Assembly: GCF_011090185.1 (NCBI RefSeq) | Contig: NZ_JAAFGS010000005.1 | Location: 230,024-294,023, forward strand | Length of the DNA: 64,000 bases | Source of the DNA: Saccharibacillus alkalitolerans | GTDB taxonomy: Bacteria; Bacillota; Bacilli; Paenibacillales; Paenibacillaceae | Direction: 5' to 3' | In this document: positions 26,540 through 37,500 of the stretch, in pieces | Position numbering within the stretch: position 1 is the first letter of the stretch | Layout: each line of letters begins with the position of its first letter | Position numbers and translations under genes: made by a program | The notes under the pieces: model-generated | What the model was told of the DNA's origin: nothing | Seen by the model: only the letters and a program-made list of their open reading frames with translations | The model's database searches: none

Positions 26540-27325
26540 CTACTTGGCCGTCTCCTGATCCGGGCGGCTGCCCGAATTGGAATTCGGATTCGGATTGGCG
26601 TTCGATCTTGCCGGCGCCGCCTGTTCGCGGTTCGGCCGTTCGCCGCCTTCGCGGCGCTGCCCGGACCGGCTGTCCCCGCCCCGGTCTTCGCGCTTGCGGT
26701 TTCGATGCTGCTGCTCGTTTCCGGAACCTTTGGAAGGCTTGTCCTTCTCCCGATCGCGGTTCTGATTCTCCCGGTTCGGCCGTTCGCGGTGATGCTGCTT
26801 TTTGCCCGAGTGGCCCTGCGTTTTTTCCTTCGGATCGCCCGCTTCCTGGGCGCGTTCGCCGCGCGGGCTTTTGGAGTCGCGATCGCTTCGTCCGCCGCGC
26901 TGCTCCTTCCGTTCCCTGCCCGGCGGATGCTCGCGATTTTCCTTCGCCGCTTCCTGCGTTTTCGACGATTCGCGGTATTCCCTCACCGGTTCCTTGATCT
27001 CGCCGAGATCCGGATACTGGGCGGCTTCCGCTTCGTCCTTGACGTCCCGCATGTCTTTGACCTTGCGAAGCACGAAGTAGGCGCAGCCGAAATTGCAGTG
27101 TTCCGTGATATAGTCGGTCGTAAAAGAAAATTGGGATTCTTTCGCCACCTTGGGCTGACCGTCCTTGTACATCCCTTTGAGCCGCAGCTGATTATAGCCC
27201 CAGTCTCCGACGATGTAATCGTAACGCTCCAGAATCTCGCTGTAACGGCCTCGGAACGCTTCCGCATTCCAGCCGTTTTTGTGGTTGATCATTACTTCGT
27301 AGACTTTACCGCCGATTTGAAACAA
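26540..27325 (-). CDS. yutD: YutD-family protein with long disordered tail
   Basis: 261 residues. The first about 90 residues are a YutD domain (FQIGGKVYEVMINHKNGWN, YDYIVGDWGYNQLRLKG, HCNFGCAYFVLRK), a family conserved in Firmicutes with unknown role. YutD proteins normally end near here; this one carries about 150 further residues that are extremely rich in Arg, Glu, Asn, Gly and Pro with repeated RERPNRENQNRDRE-like blocks and no hydrophobic core. The tail resembles RNA-binding or degradosome scaffold tails. The TTG at 27325 follows GGGGAGGGG. The open reading frame and biased composition across the tail argue against a frameshift. Confidence 0.75.
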   Translation of the reverse strand: MFQIGGKVYEVMINHKNGWNAEAFRGRYSEILERYDYIVGDWGYNQLRLKGMYKDGQPKVAKESQFSFTTDYITEHCNFGCAYFVLRKVKDMRDVKDEAEAAQYPDLGEIKEPVREYRESSKTQEAAKENREHPPGRERKEQRGGRSDRDSKSPRGERAQEAGDPKEKTQGHSGKKQHHRERPNRENQNRDREKDKPSKGSGNEQQHRNRKREDRGGDSRSGQRREGGERPNREQAAPARSNANPNPNSNSGSRPDQETAK

Positions 27326-27504
27326 CAAATTCCCCTCCCCTGCCGAAACGCTAGCTGTCAAAAGCCTCTATATATTCCTGGCCGTATGCAATAAAAATTC
27401 AAATAAAGCGGATATCAAAAAAATTTTAAAGCTAAATTCATTATAACGGCGCCTGTGCAAAAAACCAATAACGACTTGCGGACAACCGAAGCGGACGGCG
27501 GCGT

Positions 27505-28374
27505 TTACGGCCCGACCCGGCTGCGGTATTCCCTTGGAGAGACTCCCGTAATGCGCTTGAATACGCGCGAAAAATAAAACATATCCTTGTATCCGAGCCG
27601 CTCGCCGATTTCCTTGACGCTCATATCGGTATTCAGCAGCACGTTGCGCGCTTCCGCGGTGCGCAGCCGGTGCACGAACTCGTTGAACGGATACCCCGTG
27701 TAATCGTGCACGATCCGGCGCAGCGTCGAGACCGAAACGTGATGACGGGCAGCGATGTCCGACACCGTCGGCGGAACGTGCAGCATCGCCTGAATATCCT
27801 CGATCACCTCCTGCGCGAATCGTTCGCGTCCTCCCGCATCCCGTCCGTCTTCCTCGGAGATCAGTTCGTACAGAAAGCTCTCCAGCTGCAGCGCCGTCCG
27901 GTCCAGATTGTCCGGCGTGCCTCCCTCGATCAGCCTCAGCATGTTCTCCATCCGCTGCAGCAGCAGTTCGTTCATCCGGAATTTGCGCACCTTCGGCTCC
28001 GCGGACAGCCAGTCTCGGCGCCATTCCTCGATTCGGCTTCCTTCCGCCGTAAAATAATACTCGTCCCAATACTCGCCCGGATGGGGTCCGTAATGGAACT
28101 CGGCGCCGGGATAGAGACAGAACCAGGAGCCGGCGCTCACCTGCTGGATTTCTCCTCCGTCCACCCGGTAGAACCCTTTCCCCCCGGTAATCAGCACCAA
28201 CGCCCAATATTGAAAAGACGCCCCTTCCCGCCGCATCGTCCGTCCCGGAAGATGGCCGGCGTTCACGATCGCGACCGAACGGATGCGCAGCCGGGCGGGT
28301 TCGACGGACGGGGTCAGGACGCGGATGGGGCTTCGGCTGATCGTATAGTCCATGTATTTTGGCATACCGCACAT
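27505..28374 (-). CDS. AraC-family transcriptional regulator
   Basis: 289 residues: an N-terminal cupin-like sensor (about 40-110; GFYRVDGGEIQQVSAGSWF and PGAEFHYGPHPGEYW) and a C-terminal AraC DNA-binding domain (about 190-285; HHVSVSTLRRIVHDYTGYPF and LGYKDMFYFSRVFKRITGVSP). Starts are possible at 28374 and 28365 behind AAAGGAGAG. It is transcribed away from the Gfo/Idh dehydrogenase gene 94 bases off and is therefore the likely regulator of that operon. Confidence 0.9.
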   Translation of the reverse strand: MCGMPKYMDYTISRSPIRVLTPSVEPARLRIRSVAIVNAGHLPGRTMRREGASFQYWALVLITGGKGFYRVDGGEIQQVSAGSWFCLYPGAEFHYGPHPGEYWDEYYFTAEGSRIEEWRRDWLSAEPKVRKFRMNELLLQRMENMLRLIEGGTPDNLDRTALQLESFLYELISEEDGRDAGGRERFAQEVIEDIQAMLHVPPTVSDIAARHHVSVSTLRRIVHDYTGYPFNEFVHRLRTAEARNVLLNTDMSVKEIGERLGYKDMFYFSRVFKRITGVSPREYRSRVGP

Positions 28375-28468
28375 TCTCTCCTTTTTGGCGCTGTGCTAAA
28401 TTAGGCGTATCGCACATCCCTTTTACGAACAAATATACCATACCGTTTTGGAAAGGATGAATCCAAGC

Positions 28469-29545
28469 ATGGAAAACGTACACATCGGACTGATCGGCTG
28501 CGGTTCCATCTCCGACGCTCATCTGCAGGCTTACGCCTCCAACCCGCAAGTTAAGCTCGCCGCCGTCTGCGACCTGAATTCGGAACGCGCGCGTCAAACG
28601 GCGGAAAAGTACGGCATTCCCGGCGTCTACGGCGACTATCGGGAACTGCTGGCCGACCCGGCGATCCAGGCGGTCAGCATCTGTACCTGGAACAATTCGC
28701 ATGCCGAGATCAGCATCGAGGCGCTTCGCGCCGGCAAACATGTCCTCTGCGAAAAGCCGCTGTGCAAAACGGTCGACGAAGCGCTGGCGATTCAGCAGGC
28801 CGTGAAGGAGAGCGGACGCGTGCTGCAGGTCGGCTACGTCCGCCGCCACGCCGCCAACATCGAAGTGCTGAAGCGTTTCATCGACGCGGGCGACCTCGGC
28901 GGCATTTATTACGCCAGAGCCAGTCTGATCCGGCGGCTGGGCAATCCGGGCGGCTGGTTCGCGGACGCGGAACGCTCCGGCGGCGGCCCGCTGATCGACA
29001 TCGGCGTCCACGTGATCGATCTGTGCTGGTATCTGATGGGCAAACCCAAAGCGGTCTCGGTCAGCGGCAGCGCGTACCGGAAGCTCGGCAACCGCTCGAA
29101 CGTCGAGAATTATGCCTATTATCAGGCCGCGGATTTCGATCCTTCCGTCAATACGGTCGAGGATATGGCGAACGCGCTGATCCGATTCGAAAACGGCGCT
29201 TCCCTTATGGTGGACGTCAGCTTCTCGCTGCATGCGCGCAAAGATTCCGCCCAGATTTCCGTTTTCGGCGAACGCGGCGGAGCCGAGATCGAACCGGCGC
29301 TGGCGATCGCGACCGAGCGGCACAACACCATCATTAACATCGATCCGCAGCTGACGGCGCCGGGCTTCGATTTCGTCGACAGCTTCAAGCGGGAAATCGA
29401 CCATTTCGTTCGGCTCTGCCTCGGAGAAGGCGACAATTTGTGTCCCGTCGAAGACGGCGTGGAGATGATCCGGCTGCTGAACGCGATTTACCGCTCGGCC
29501 GAAGAAGGTCGGGAAATTCGCTTGGACGGGGAGGAAGAGGCATAA
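28469..29545 (+). CDS. Gfo/Idh/MocA-family oxidoreductase
   Basis: NAD(P)-dependent sugar or inositol dehydrogenase, 358 residues. N-terminal Rossmann fold with IGLIGCGSISDAHLQAY, the family motif EKPLCKT with the catalytic Lys, then the C-terminal alpha/beta domain with GGGPLIDIGVHVIDL. The ATG at 28469 follows AAAGGATG. The stop overlaps the next start as TAATG. It heads a three-gene operon with two xylose-isomerase-like barrels, controlled by the divergent AraC gene. The substrate is not known. Confidence 0.9.
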   Translation: MENVHIGLIGCGSISDAHLQAYASNPQVKLAAVCDLNSERARQTAEKYGIPGVYGDYRELLADPAIQAVSICTWNNSHAEISIEALRAGKHVLCEKPLCKTVDEALAIQQAVKESGRVLQVGYVRRHAANIEVLKRFIDAGDLGGIYYARASLIRRLGNPGGWFADAERSGGGPLIDIGVHVIDLCWYLMGKPKAVSVSGSAYRKLGNRSNVENYAYYQAADFDPSVNTVEDMANALIRFENGASLMVDVSFSLHARKDSAQISVFGERGGAEIEPALAIATERHNTIINIDPQLTAPGFDFVDSFKREIDHFVRLCLGEGDNLCPVEDGVEMIRLLNAIYRSAEEGREIRLDGEEEA

Positions 29546-30444
29546 TGACGAATCTCAAACTCACGAACAAAATCGGCGTGATCGTCGACAGCTTCGGCAT
29601 CGGCGTGACGGAAGGCCTGAAAAAAGCGAAAGAAGTCGGCGCGCACGGCGTGCAGATTTACGCGGTGTCCGGCGAGATGGACCCGGCCGCATTGACCGGC
29701 TCCAAGCGGCGCGAGCTGCGCAGCCTCATCGACGGGCTCGGCCTAGAGGTGTCGGCGCTGTGCGGCGATCTGGCGGGACACGGCTTTCAGGACGCCTCGG
29801 TCAATCCGGAGAAGATCGAGAAATCCAAGCGGATTCTCGATCTGGCGCTGGAACTCGGCACGAACGTGGTTACGACGCATATCGGCATCGTGCCGGAAGA
29901 TCGCGGCGGCCCCGTTTACGAAGCGATGCACCGGGCCTGCGAAGAGCTCAGCCGTTATGCGAACGATATGAACGCCTATTTCGCGATCGAAACGGGTCCC
30001 GAGCCGGCCGCCCATCTGAAAAGTTTCCTCGACACGCTCGGCACCAAAGGAGTCTCGGTCAACTTCGATCCCGCCAACATGGTCATGGTCACGGGCGACG
30101 ATCCGGTGCGCGGCGTGCATCTGCTGAAAGATTATATCGTGCATACGCATGTCAAAGACGGACGCAGACTGCGCGAGGTCGATCCGAAGCAGGTCTACGG
30201 TTATCTAGGCTATGAAAAAATGGATCATTCCGCGATTGCCGATATGGCTTCGGGCGGCGCGGAAGCGGACTTCATCGAGCTTCCTCCGGGCGAAGGCGAT
30301 GTGGATTTCGACGCTTATTTTCGGGCGCTGCAGGAGATCGGTTATACGGGTTATCTGACCATCGAACGCGAAGTCGGCGACAATCCGGCCGCGGATATCG
30401 CGGGAGCGGTACGGTTTATCGAAAAGTATCGCGTCCGGGATTAA
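29545..30444 (+). CDS. Sugar phosphate isomerase/epimerase-like TIM barrel, copy 1
   Basis: 299-residue xylose-isomerase-like (AP endonuclease family 2) barrel. Metal ligands are visible in the usual order: Glu in AIETGPEP, Asp in NFDPANM, His in HTHVKDG, and Glu in TIEREVGDN. Such enzymes isomerise, epimerise or, with partner dehydrogenases, eliminate oxidised sugars. The ATG overlaps the TAA of the dehydrogenase gene, giving translational coupling. Cytosolic, no signal peptide. Confidence 0.88.
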   Translation: MTNLKLTNKIGVIVDSFGIGVTEGLKKAKEVGAHGVQIYAVSGEMDPAALTGSKRRELRSLIDGLGLEVSALCGDLAGHGFQDASVNPEKIEKSKRILDLALELGTNVVTTHIGIVPEDRGGPVYEAMHRACEELSRYANDMNAYFAIETGPEPAAHLKSFLDTLGTKGVSVNFDPANMVMVTGDDPVRGVHLLKDYIVHTHVKDGRRLREVDPKQVYGYLGYEKMDHSAIADMASGGAEADFIELPPGEGDVDFDAYFRALQEIGYTGYLTIEREVGDNPAADIAGAVRFIEKYRVRD

Positions 30445-30579
30445 CATGTCCCGGGGCCGTCGTCCGCGGGATCGCCGGGACGCGGACCCTGATTCGAAAT
30501 TATGCGCCGCCGAAGAAGCGGCGCCATCCGTTCGCGGTGTATTCGCGGCATATTCCATCATTCGGGGAGTGATTGCACG

Positions 30580-31464
30580 ATGAAGCTCGGCATCAGCTCA
30601 TACAGTCTGTACCAAGCGATGCAGCAGGAACGCATGAAGATCGAAGAAGTGCTCGATTGGGCCGCCGGAATCGGCGCCTCTCACGTCGAGATCGTGCCGG
30701 ACCTGGGATTCGGCTTCGGGGATGACCCGGGTCTCGAAGAGCGTCTGGTCCGCAGGGCGCGGGAGCTTTCTCTGGAGATTTCCAATTACGCCATTCGCGC
30801 GGACTTTACCGCGGGCGGCGAAGAAGAATACGAAGCGGAAATCCGCCGGGTCATGTCGGAAGTCGACCGCGCGAACCGTCTGGGCGCCGGGTTGATGCGC
30901 CATGACGTCGCTTTTCGCGAAGATACTTCCATCCTTCGCTTCAACGAGGATCTGGATATGCTGGCATCGGCCTGCCGGCGCATCGCCGATCACGCGTCGC
31001 AGTACGGCATCGTGACCAGCGTGGAGAATCACGGCTACTACGTGCAGGCGAGCGACCGGATCCAAGCGCTTGTGCACGCGGTCGGACGGCCGAATTTCCG
31101 GACGACGCTGGACGTCGGCAATTTCGTCTGCGTCGACGAAGATCCGCTGAGCGCCGTGCGGAACAATCTGCCGATCGCGTCGATGGTGCATATCAAGGAT
31201 TTCTATATCCGTCCGGCACGCCTTAATCCCGGCGAAGGCTGGTTCCGCAGCGCGGGCGGCAGCTGGCTGCGCGGCGCCATAGCCGGTCAGGGCGACTTGG
31301 ACCTGGTCGGAATCATCGCCCTGGTCAAAGATTCCGGCTACGACGGCTTCCTGTCCATCGAATACGAAGGGATGGAAGATTGTCTGGAAGGTACGCGGAT
31401 CGCGTTCGACAACGTACGCCGCATTTGGGACGAATCGCGAGAACGGGCATGCGCTCAAGCGTAA
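30580..31464 (+). CDS. Sugar phosphate isomerase/epimerase-like TIM barrel, copy 2
   Basis: 294-residue barrel of the same superfamily as its neighbour but distantly related. Metal-site motifs: Glu in TSVENHGYY, Asp in TLDVGNF, His in MVHIKDFY, and Glu in SIEYEGMED. The ATG follows GGGGAGTG by 7 bases. It lies 135 bases after copy 1 and is followed by a terminator, so it closes the operon. Having two barrels beside one dehydrogenase suggests successive steps on one substrate. Confidence 0.88.
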   Translation: MKLGISSYSLYQAMQQERMKIEEVLDWAAGIGASHVEIVPDLGFGFGDDPGLEERLVRRARELSLEISNYAIRADFTAGGEEEYEAEIRRVMSEVDRANRLGAGLMRHDVAFREDTSILRFNEDLDMLASACRRIADHASQYGIVTSVENHGYYVQASDRIQALVHAVGRPNFRTTLDVGNFVCVDEDPLSAVRNNLPIASMVHIKDFYIRPARLNPGEGWFRSAGGSWLRGAIAGQGDLDLVGIIALVKDSGYDGFLSIEYEGMEDCLEGTRIAFDNVRRIWDESRERACAQA

Positions 31465-31521
31465 ACGGCTAACCGAATAAAAACGTCCCTGCCCGAATAT
31501 CGGAACGTCGGCAGAACGCGC

Positions 31522-31557
31522 AAAAAGGACTTGAGCGCTTGGCTCAAGTCCTTTTTC
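31522..31557. terminator. Bidirectional terminator between the barrel operon and the SLH protein gene
   Basis: Arms AAAAAGGACTTGAGC and GCTCAAGTCCTTTTT, 5-base loop, T5 in each direction. Confidence 0.9.
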
Positions 31558-31562
31558 GATCG

Positions 31563-34500
31563 TTAAAGTCCGTTTCGGGCAAAAGATTCCGCGGGACTGC
31601 GCAGCAGATTAAGAATCATCTGCGCGCTTTCCGCCCGGGTTCCCGGGGATTCCGGCACGAAGCGCTTCGCTCCCTGTCCCCGCATGAGTCCGAGCTCCGC
31701 CGCTCCGAGGGCCGCTTCCCGCTGCCAGCCCGGCGCGCCCGCCAGGTCGGCAAACCGGTCGGCCGATGCCGAAGCCCCGGACGCATCCGGCATTTTGCCG
31801 CCTGCATACGCGTAGGCGCGCATGAGCATGGCGGCCATTTCGGCGCGGGACACGGCGCGGTTCGGTTCGAACCGGCCGTCTCGGCCGCCTTGAACGATTC
31901 CCGCCTGCCGCGCCGCCGCAGCGGCCTCGGCATACCAGCTGCCGGCCGGCACGTCGCCGAAGCCCGAAGCGGCCGATGCTTCCAGTTTAAGCGCCCGCGT
32001 CAGCATCGCCGCGAATTCGGCCCGCGTAATCTCGCGGCTCGGTTCGAACGTATCCGCCGACGTTCCCGTGATCAGCTGGCGGGCCGACAAAATCTTGACG
32101 GCCGTTTCGGCCCAGTGTCCTTCGGCCAGGTCGCCGAACGTCTTATCGTACGCCAGAATCGCGTACGTGCCGTTCGAAGTCAGCGCGGCGTTCAGCTCCC
32201 GGCCGTTCCACAGACCGCCTACATATTCAAGCGATCCGTCCGAAGCGATTCTGTACAGGCCCGTCAGCTGCCGTTCCGTCTCCTGTTCCGCCGTCATGGC
32301 CGTATTCAGCGGTTCGGCAAAGGCTCCTTCCACCTCGTATTCCTTTCCGCTCGCATCGAGAGCGGCCAGCGTCCAGTCGAACGCCCTGCCCGCGAGGCGG
32401 ATGTTCGCGCCCGTCGTTGACCGCGCGGAGGCCAGAAGCGTCTCCCCGTCCGCTTCCGTCACTTTCAGCACGAGAGCCGCGGCTTCCGAATCGGTGCCCG
32501 GCAGCCGCTCCGCGGCCTGATTCAGCAGGGCCGCCGGCAGCTCGGCGCGGAAAGCCGCCGATTCCAGACGCAGCGCCGATGTTCCGAGCAGCTCGCCGGC
32601 ATTGGCCGGCAGCACGATCCGCTCCGTAGAGCCCGCGATCGCGACGGTAACCGGTCTTCCTCCCGCAGGCGGAGCCAGTTCGGCCGCGCTCACGACCCGA
32701 TCGCCGGGACCGCCCGTACCGGCCGGAAGATCCGGGACGGACGCTCCGGCGCCTTCAGCCGGGCTTGAGGCCGGCGGCTGCGCCGAACCCGGGGCCGGGA
32801 TCGGCGCAGGGTTCGGAGACGGCTGCGGAATAGGCTCCGGCTGCGGTTCAGGCAGCGGTCCAGGCCCAGGCTGCGACGGCGCGGCATACACGCCGAGCGT
32901 ATAAGTGTCCGAATAAGGACCGTAAGAAGCCCCGATTTCCGTCTCGCCCGGCTGCAGAGCGCGAATCCGTCCCGATTCGTCGATCGCCGCCACATTCGGA
33001 TCGGAAGAAGCGAAGCGAACATCCGCCGGGATCGGAATCCGCGTTCCGTCGCCGTAGACGGCGCTCACCACGGTAACGCCTTCGGATCCCGCTTCCAGCC
33101 GGACGGGACCTTCCAGCCGAATGCCGACCATCTGCGGCTCTTCGTTCGTCACCTTGAGGGTATACGAATCGGTGAAGCCCGCATATGCGGCCGACAGAAC
33201 CGTTTCTCCTTCGCCCAGGGCCCGCACTTCGCCGTCGCTGCCGATCTCGGCGACGGCCGTATCGGAACTCCGGTACGTCACCCCTTCGGCGAGCGGCACG
33301 CTGCGTCCCGACGCATAGACCGCTTCGGTTACCGTGCGGTCCGTATCGCCCGGTTTCAGCATCGTTTTTCCGCCGAATTCGATTCCTTTCAGCGCGTCTT
33401 CGGCGGAGGTTTCCCCGATCGTCAAACGATCGATCTCCGTTCCGTCCAGTTTGCGCACGCTGATCTCGATCGCTTTTTCCGACACTTCCACGCCGGTATA
33501 AATTTGAGCGTCGGAGTCGTCGATTTTTTCCTGCCAGAAACGCTTCGTCAGCGCGTAAAACTTCGGTCCCGACGATCCCCCGATCAGATAACGGGTGCCT
33601 TCTCCCTCAGGCGCGATTTCTCCGTTTTTCATCGGGAAGCTGCGCATATAAATGTGGTCGTGTCCGTTCATGACCAGATCGACGCCGTATCTATCCAAAA
33701 TCGGCACCCACTTCGCCTGCACCCGTTCGTTGGAATAAATGCTGCCGTAAGGACCTTGATGGAAAAAGACGATCTTCCACTTCTTGCCGCTCTTCGCCAA
33801 ATCCTGTTCCAGCCATTCGGCCTGAGCGGCGTAACCCTGTTCTCCCTGCTCCGTGTCGAACACCGCGAAATGCGCGTCCCCGGCATCAAAACTGTAGCTG
33901 GTCCCGAGCGCGCCGGAAGCGCCGTTCGGCGGATTGTTGAACTGAGCCAAATAATCGCCGGCGCCGTTGCTGCCCATTACTTCGTGATTGCCGATAATCG
34001 GAACCAGCGTCCGGTTCGCCAGGGCGGCTCCCGCGGCTTCGAACCACCAATTCCACTGCTCCTGCTCGAACCCTTTGTCGACCATGTCTCCGGCATGCAC
34101 GATCATGTCCGCATCCGGCATATATTCCAATCCCGCGGCCAGCGTTTCGCCCCACAGCGCAAAACCTGACCGCGTTTCCGCCTGCGAATCGCCGATGAAC
34201 AGGAATTTCACGTTCCGTCCGCCGGCAGGCGGAGAAGTACGGAATGCCGCCGGAGCGCTCATATGATCCGCGCCGTCTCCGACCCGGTACATGTATTCGG
34301 TATCCGGTTCAAGCCCCGCGGCCCGCGCTTTATGCACATTCAGCGATCCGTCGTTGTTCGTCGTGTACAGGCTGCTTCCGCCGGTGATCCGGACCACGTT
34401 CGCCTGATCGAAACCGGCAAATTCCGACCGTTTAACGAGTTCCACCACCGTATCCGACACCGCCGGCGATGTCTGCCAGTTGAACTGCCTGGACGAATAC

Positions 34501-37500
34501 GCATCTTCGCCCATCGTCACGTTGACGTTGGACGGCTGCGGGCCGCCGGCATGAGGCGCGACCGTGAACTTCATCACGGGGCTGTACCGCTCTCCCTGCA
34601 CCGCCTGCAGCGTGAACGTTCCCGCCGTTTTCGTGACTTCCGCCGTTCTAAGCAGCCCGGAGGCGTCGCTTTGTCCTTCCGCGACCCGCATTCCGTTCAG
34701 CAGCAGTCCGGCTTCGGCAGCCGGCGTGCCGTCCGCGGCATGCACGATCGTGAACGAAGATTCGAAGCCCATCCCGACGGCGTACGGATCCCAGAGCAGT
34801 TTCAATCCGCTGCGCGCGGCCGATTCCAGATCCGGTCCGGCGAACTCGACTTTCCGGCCGTCGCCTTCCGCCGAGGTCACGGACCCCGAGCGGTACGCGA
34901 TCCCAAATGGCTTCGTCCCGCCGTCCGCGGCTTCTTCCGTCGTAAGCGGACCGATCAGATCGCTGCGCACCTTATACCGGATCTGCGCCAGCAGATCGTC
35001 GTCCGACAAGCTCGCTTGGTCGATGTTCTCGAACTGCAGGCTGACGATGCCTGCCGCTTCGTCGATCTGCGAACGAACCTGCGAAGCGCCGCCGATCTTC
35101 CCGCCCGCAATCACTTCAAGTCCGCTCGCCGCGGCGGGATCGAAACGGAAAGCCAGCTCGCCCGATCGCAGAATCGAAGCTTTGGCCGCGCGGATATCGA
35201 GCGTGTAGGAACCTCCCGTTTCCAACCGCTCGGGCGTATCGTAGACGTAATACGGCGAACCGAGATTGACGGAAAACGACCATTCCCGAATCGTCTGGTT
35301 GCCCGCGAGATCGCGCACCGCGATCTTCGCCGTATGCCGGCCTTCCGTAAGCGGGCTGGCCGGCTTATAGGCGATCCGGCCTTTCGGCGGGTACAAACTG
35401 TGCTCGACCGGCTGGCCGTCCACGTACATGCGGATGCTGTCCGGATCGATCAGCGTCGTTCCCGGATTCGCCGCCGGATCGTAGCCGTCGTCTTCGGCAA
35501 TGACGGACAGCTCCGGCGTCGCCGTCTCGACAATCTGGCCGGAAGAAGGAATCAGCTCCTTGATGACCGGCGGAGTACGGTCCTCCTCGAGCGGCCCGTA
35601 AACGGCGCGGATGTTGTCGATATACAGGGCGCCGGCCGTCTTTTTCGCATTATTCGTTTCCATATACCGAACCGGCATGTCCATGGTCAAAGGCAGGACT
35701 TTGCCCTGCGGCACGTCGCTTTCGACGTATTTCCATCCCGTCCAGTCGACTCCCGTCGTCTGTTCCGTGAAATTGATCGGAACCGCCGCGTCGTTGCCGT
35801 CTTTCAGCTGGCCGCGCAGCCAATGCTTTTGACCGTCGCCGTAGACCCACATTCCGATCTTGGCCGGATAGCCCGGAATTTGAATCCGGTTCTCGGCCGA
35901 CGTCGCCTGAAGGTAAGCGCCGGAAGTTCCCGTTTTCCCCGTAAAGTCGTATTCCAGCTTCAGCGCACGGCTTCCTCCGCGCACATAATCGGGATTCGTT
36001 TCTTCCGTGATGGCGACCGAATTCGCCAAGACGCTCGCCGCTCGGTATTTGCCGAGACCCGACTCGAAATCTTCCAGCATGACCGGAGGGATGCCGACGC
36101 TGACTTCGAAAGACGTTTCGACGTTTCCATAGCCGGCGAAGATCCGGCCCTTGGCGTCGCTGCGTTCGCCTGCCGTGAAGACCCCGTTCGCGTCGACGGT
36201 TCCGATGTCGCCTTCGGTTCGCCAGCGGAAGCTGGCGTTGTCCGCCTGCACCGTCTGCTTGCCGCGCAGCGCCGTCACGGAGAGCCGGGCCGTTTCTCCG
36301 GCGGCATAAGTCCGGGCGCTGTCCGGGAAGACCAATTCCGTCAGATCCCCGACCACTTCGATGCCGGCCGCTCCCTTGACGCCGCCGGCTTCGACCTGTA
36401 CGGAGCCGGTTCCGTTCGCATCGGCGGCCGCCTTGAACACGCCGCTTGCGTCGATCGTCCCGAGCGTCTCGGGCACCTGCCAGACCGGCGTACCTTCCAT
36501 GACGGCCGGATGGCCGTTGGCATCGATCGCGGCCGCCTTGAACGGATACGTCGATCCCTGCAAGATGCGCTCGCCGTCCGGCTGCACGACCAGCGAGGAA
36601 GCCGAAGACAGCTCGGGCGCGGTATTGACGAGCAGCAGCCCGTTGCCCGTTTTCCGCTCGTATCCGTCGGAACCCCGATTCAGCATTTTGACCGAAGAAG
36701 TTCCCGGCATCCGGGCGGCGAAGGTGGACGAACCGCCTCCGTCGAGATTGATCGCGTCGACCGCGCCTCTATCTTTCAAAATCTGTCCCAGTTCCTGCGT
36801 CTCCACCCCTTCGCTGAAACCGGGCGCGCGTCCGTCGACTTCGAGCAGGATCAGGCTGCCGTCGGCCTTCGTGCCGACGGCCGTTCGCGGATGGACGCCT
36901 TCCGGCCTCACTCCGCTCTGAACGACGCCGTCTTTGATCAGCGGACCCTGTCCGCCGATCGCCAATACGGCCTCGCTCCATTCTCCCGCCAGGGAAAATT
37001 CCGCCGTCAGCTCGTCGCCGACCTTCAATCCCTGGGTCCGCTCCTTCGCCGTACCCGAAGCCGACAGCACGACAGTGCCTTCTGCGAGGGGGCTGTCGCC
37101 CATCCCGGCGCGCACTTCGGCGACTTTAAGCTTCATGACGCTTCCGCTGCGCACTTCGCCTTCCGATACGGTCAGCACGAACTCGTCCCCGCCGCTGCCG
37201 GACTTGGTCGACGCGTAATAATCCGGCGTATAGAGAACCAGCTGGTTTTCGCCCCGATAGCGGTTCACCGCATGCAGATCGACGCTCGTTCCTCCGATCG
37301 TCAGCTTTTTGGTGAGCTGCGGCGTCCCGTACAGCGAGCGCCCGTCCCGCGTCAGACCGAAAGCATAGCCCGAACCGCTGTTCAGAATCCGCCCCTCGTT
37401 CATGAACAGCCCGTTCGGAACCCCGGTTCCCGAGCCCGAAATGTCGTAAAAGTCTCCGTTGATTCCGGCAATGACGCGGCTGCCCGGCGCATCCGCGTAA

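Noticed and set aside
28364..28417. Short direct repeats (A/G)TA(C/T)CGCACAT between the AraC gene and the Gfo/Idh gene
   Set aside because: Two 11-base near matches 43 bases apart, one inside the regulator's first codons; too little to call an operator.
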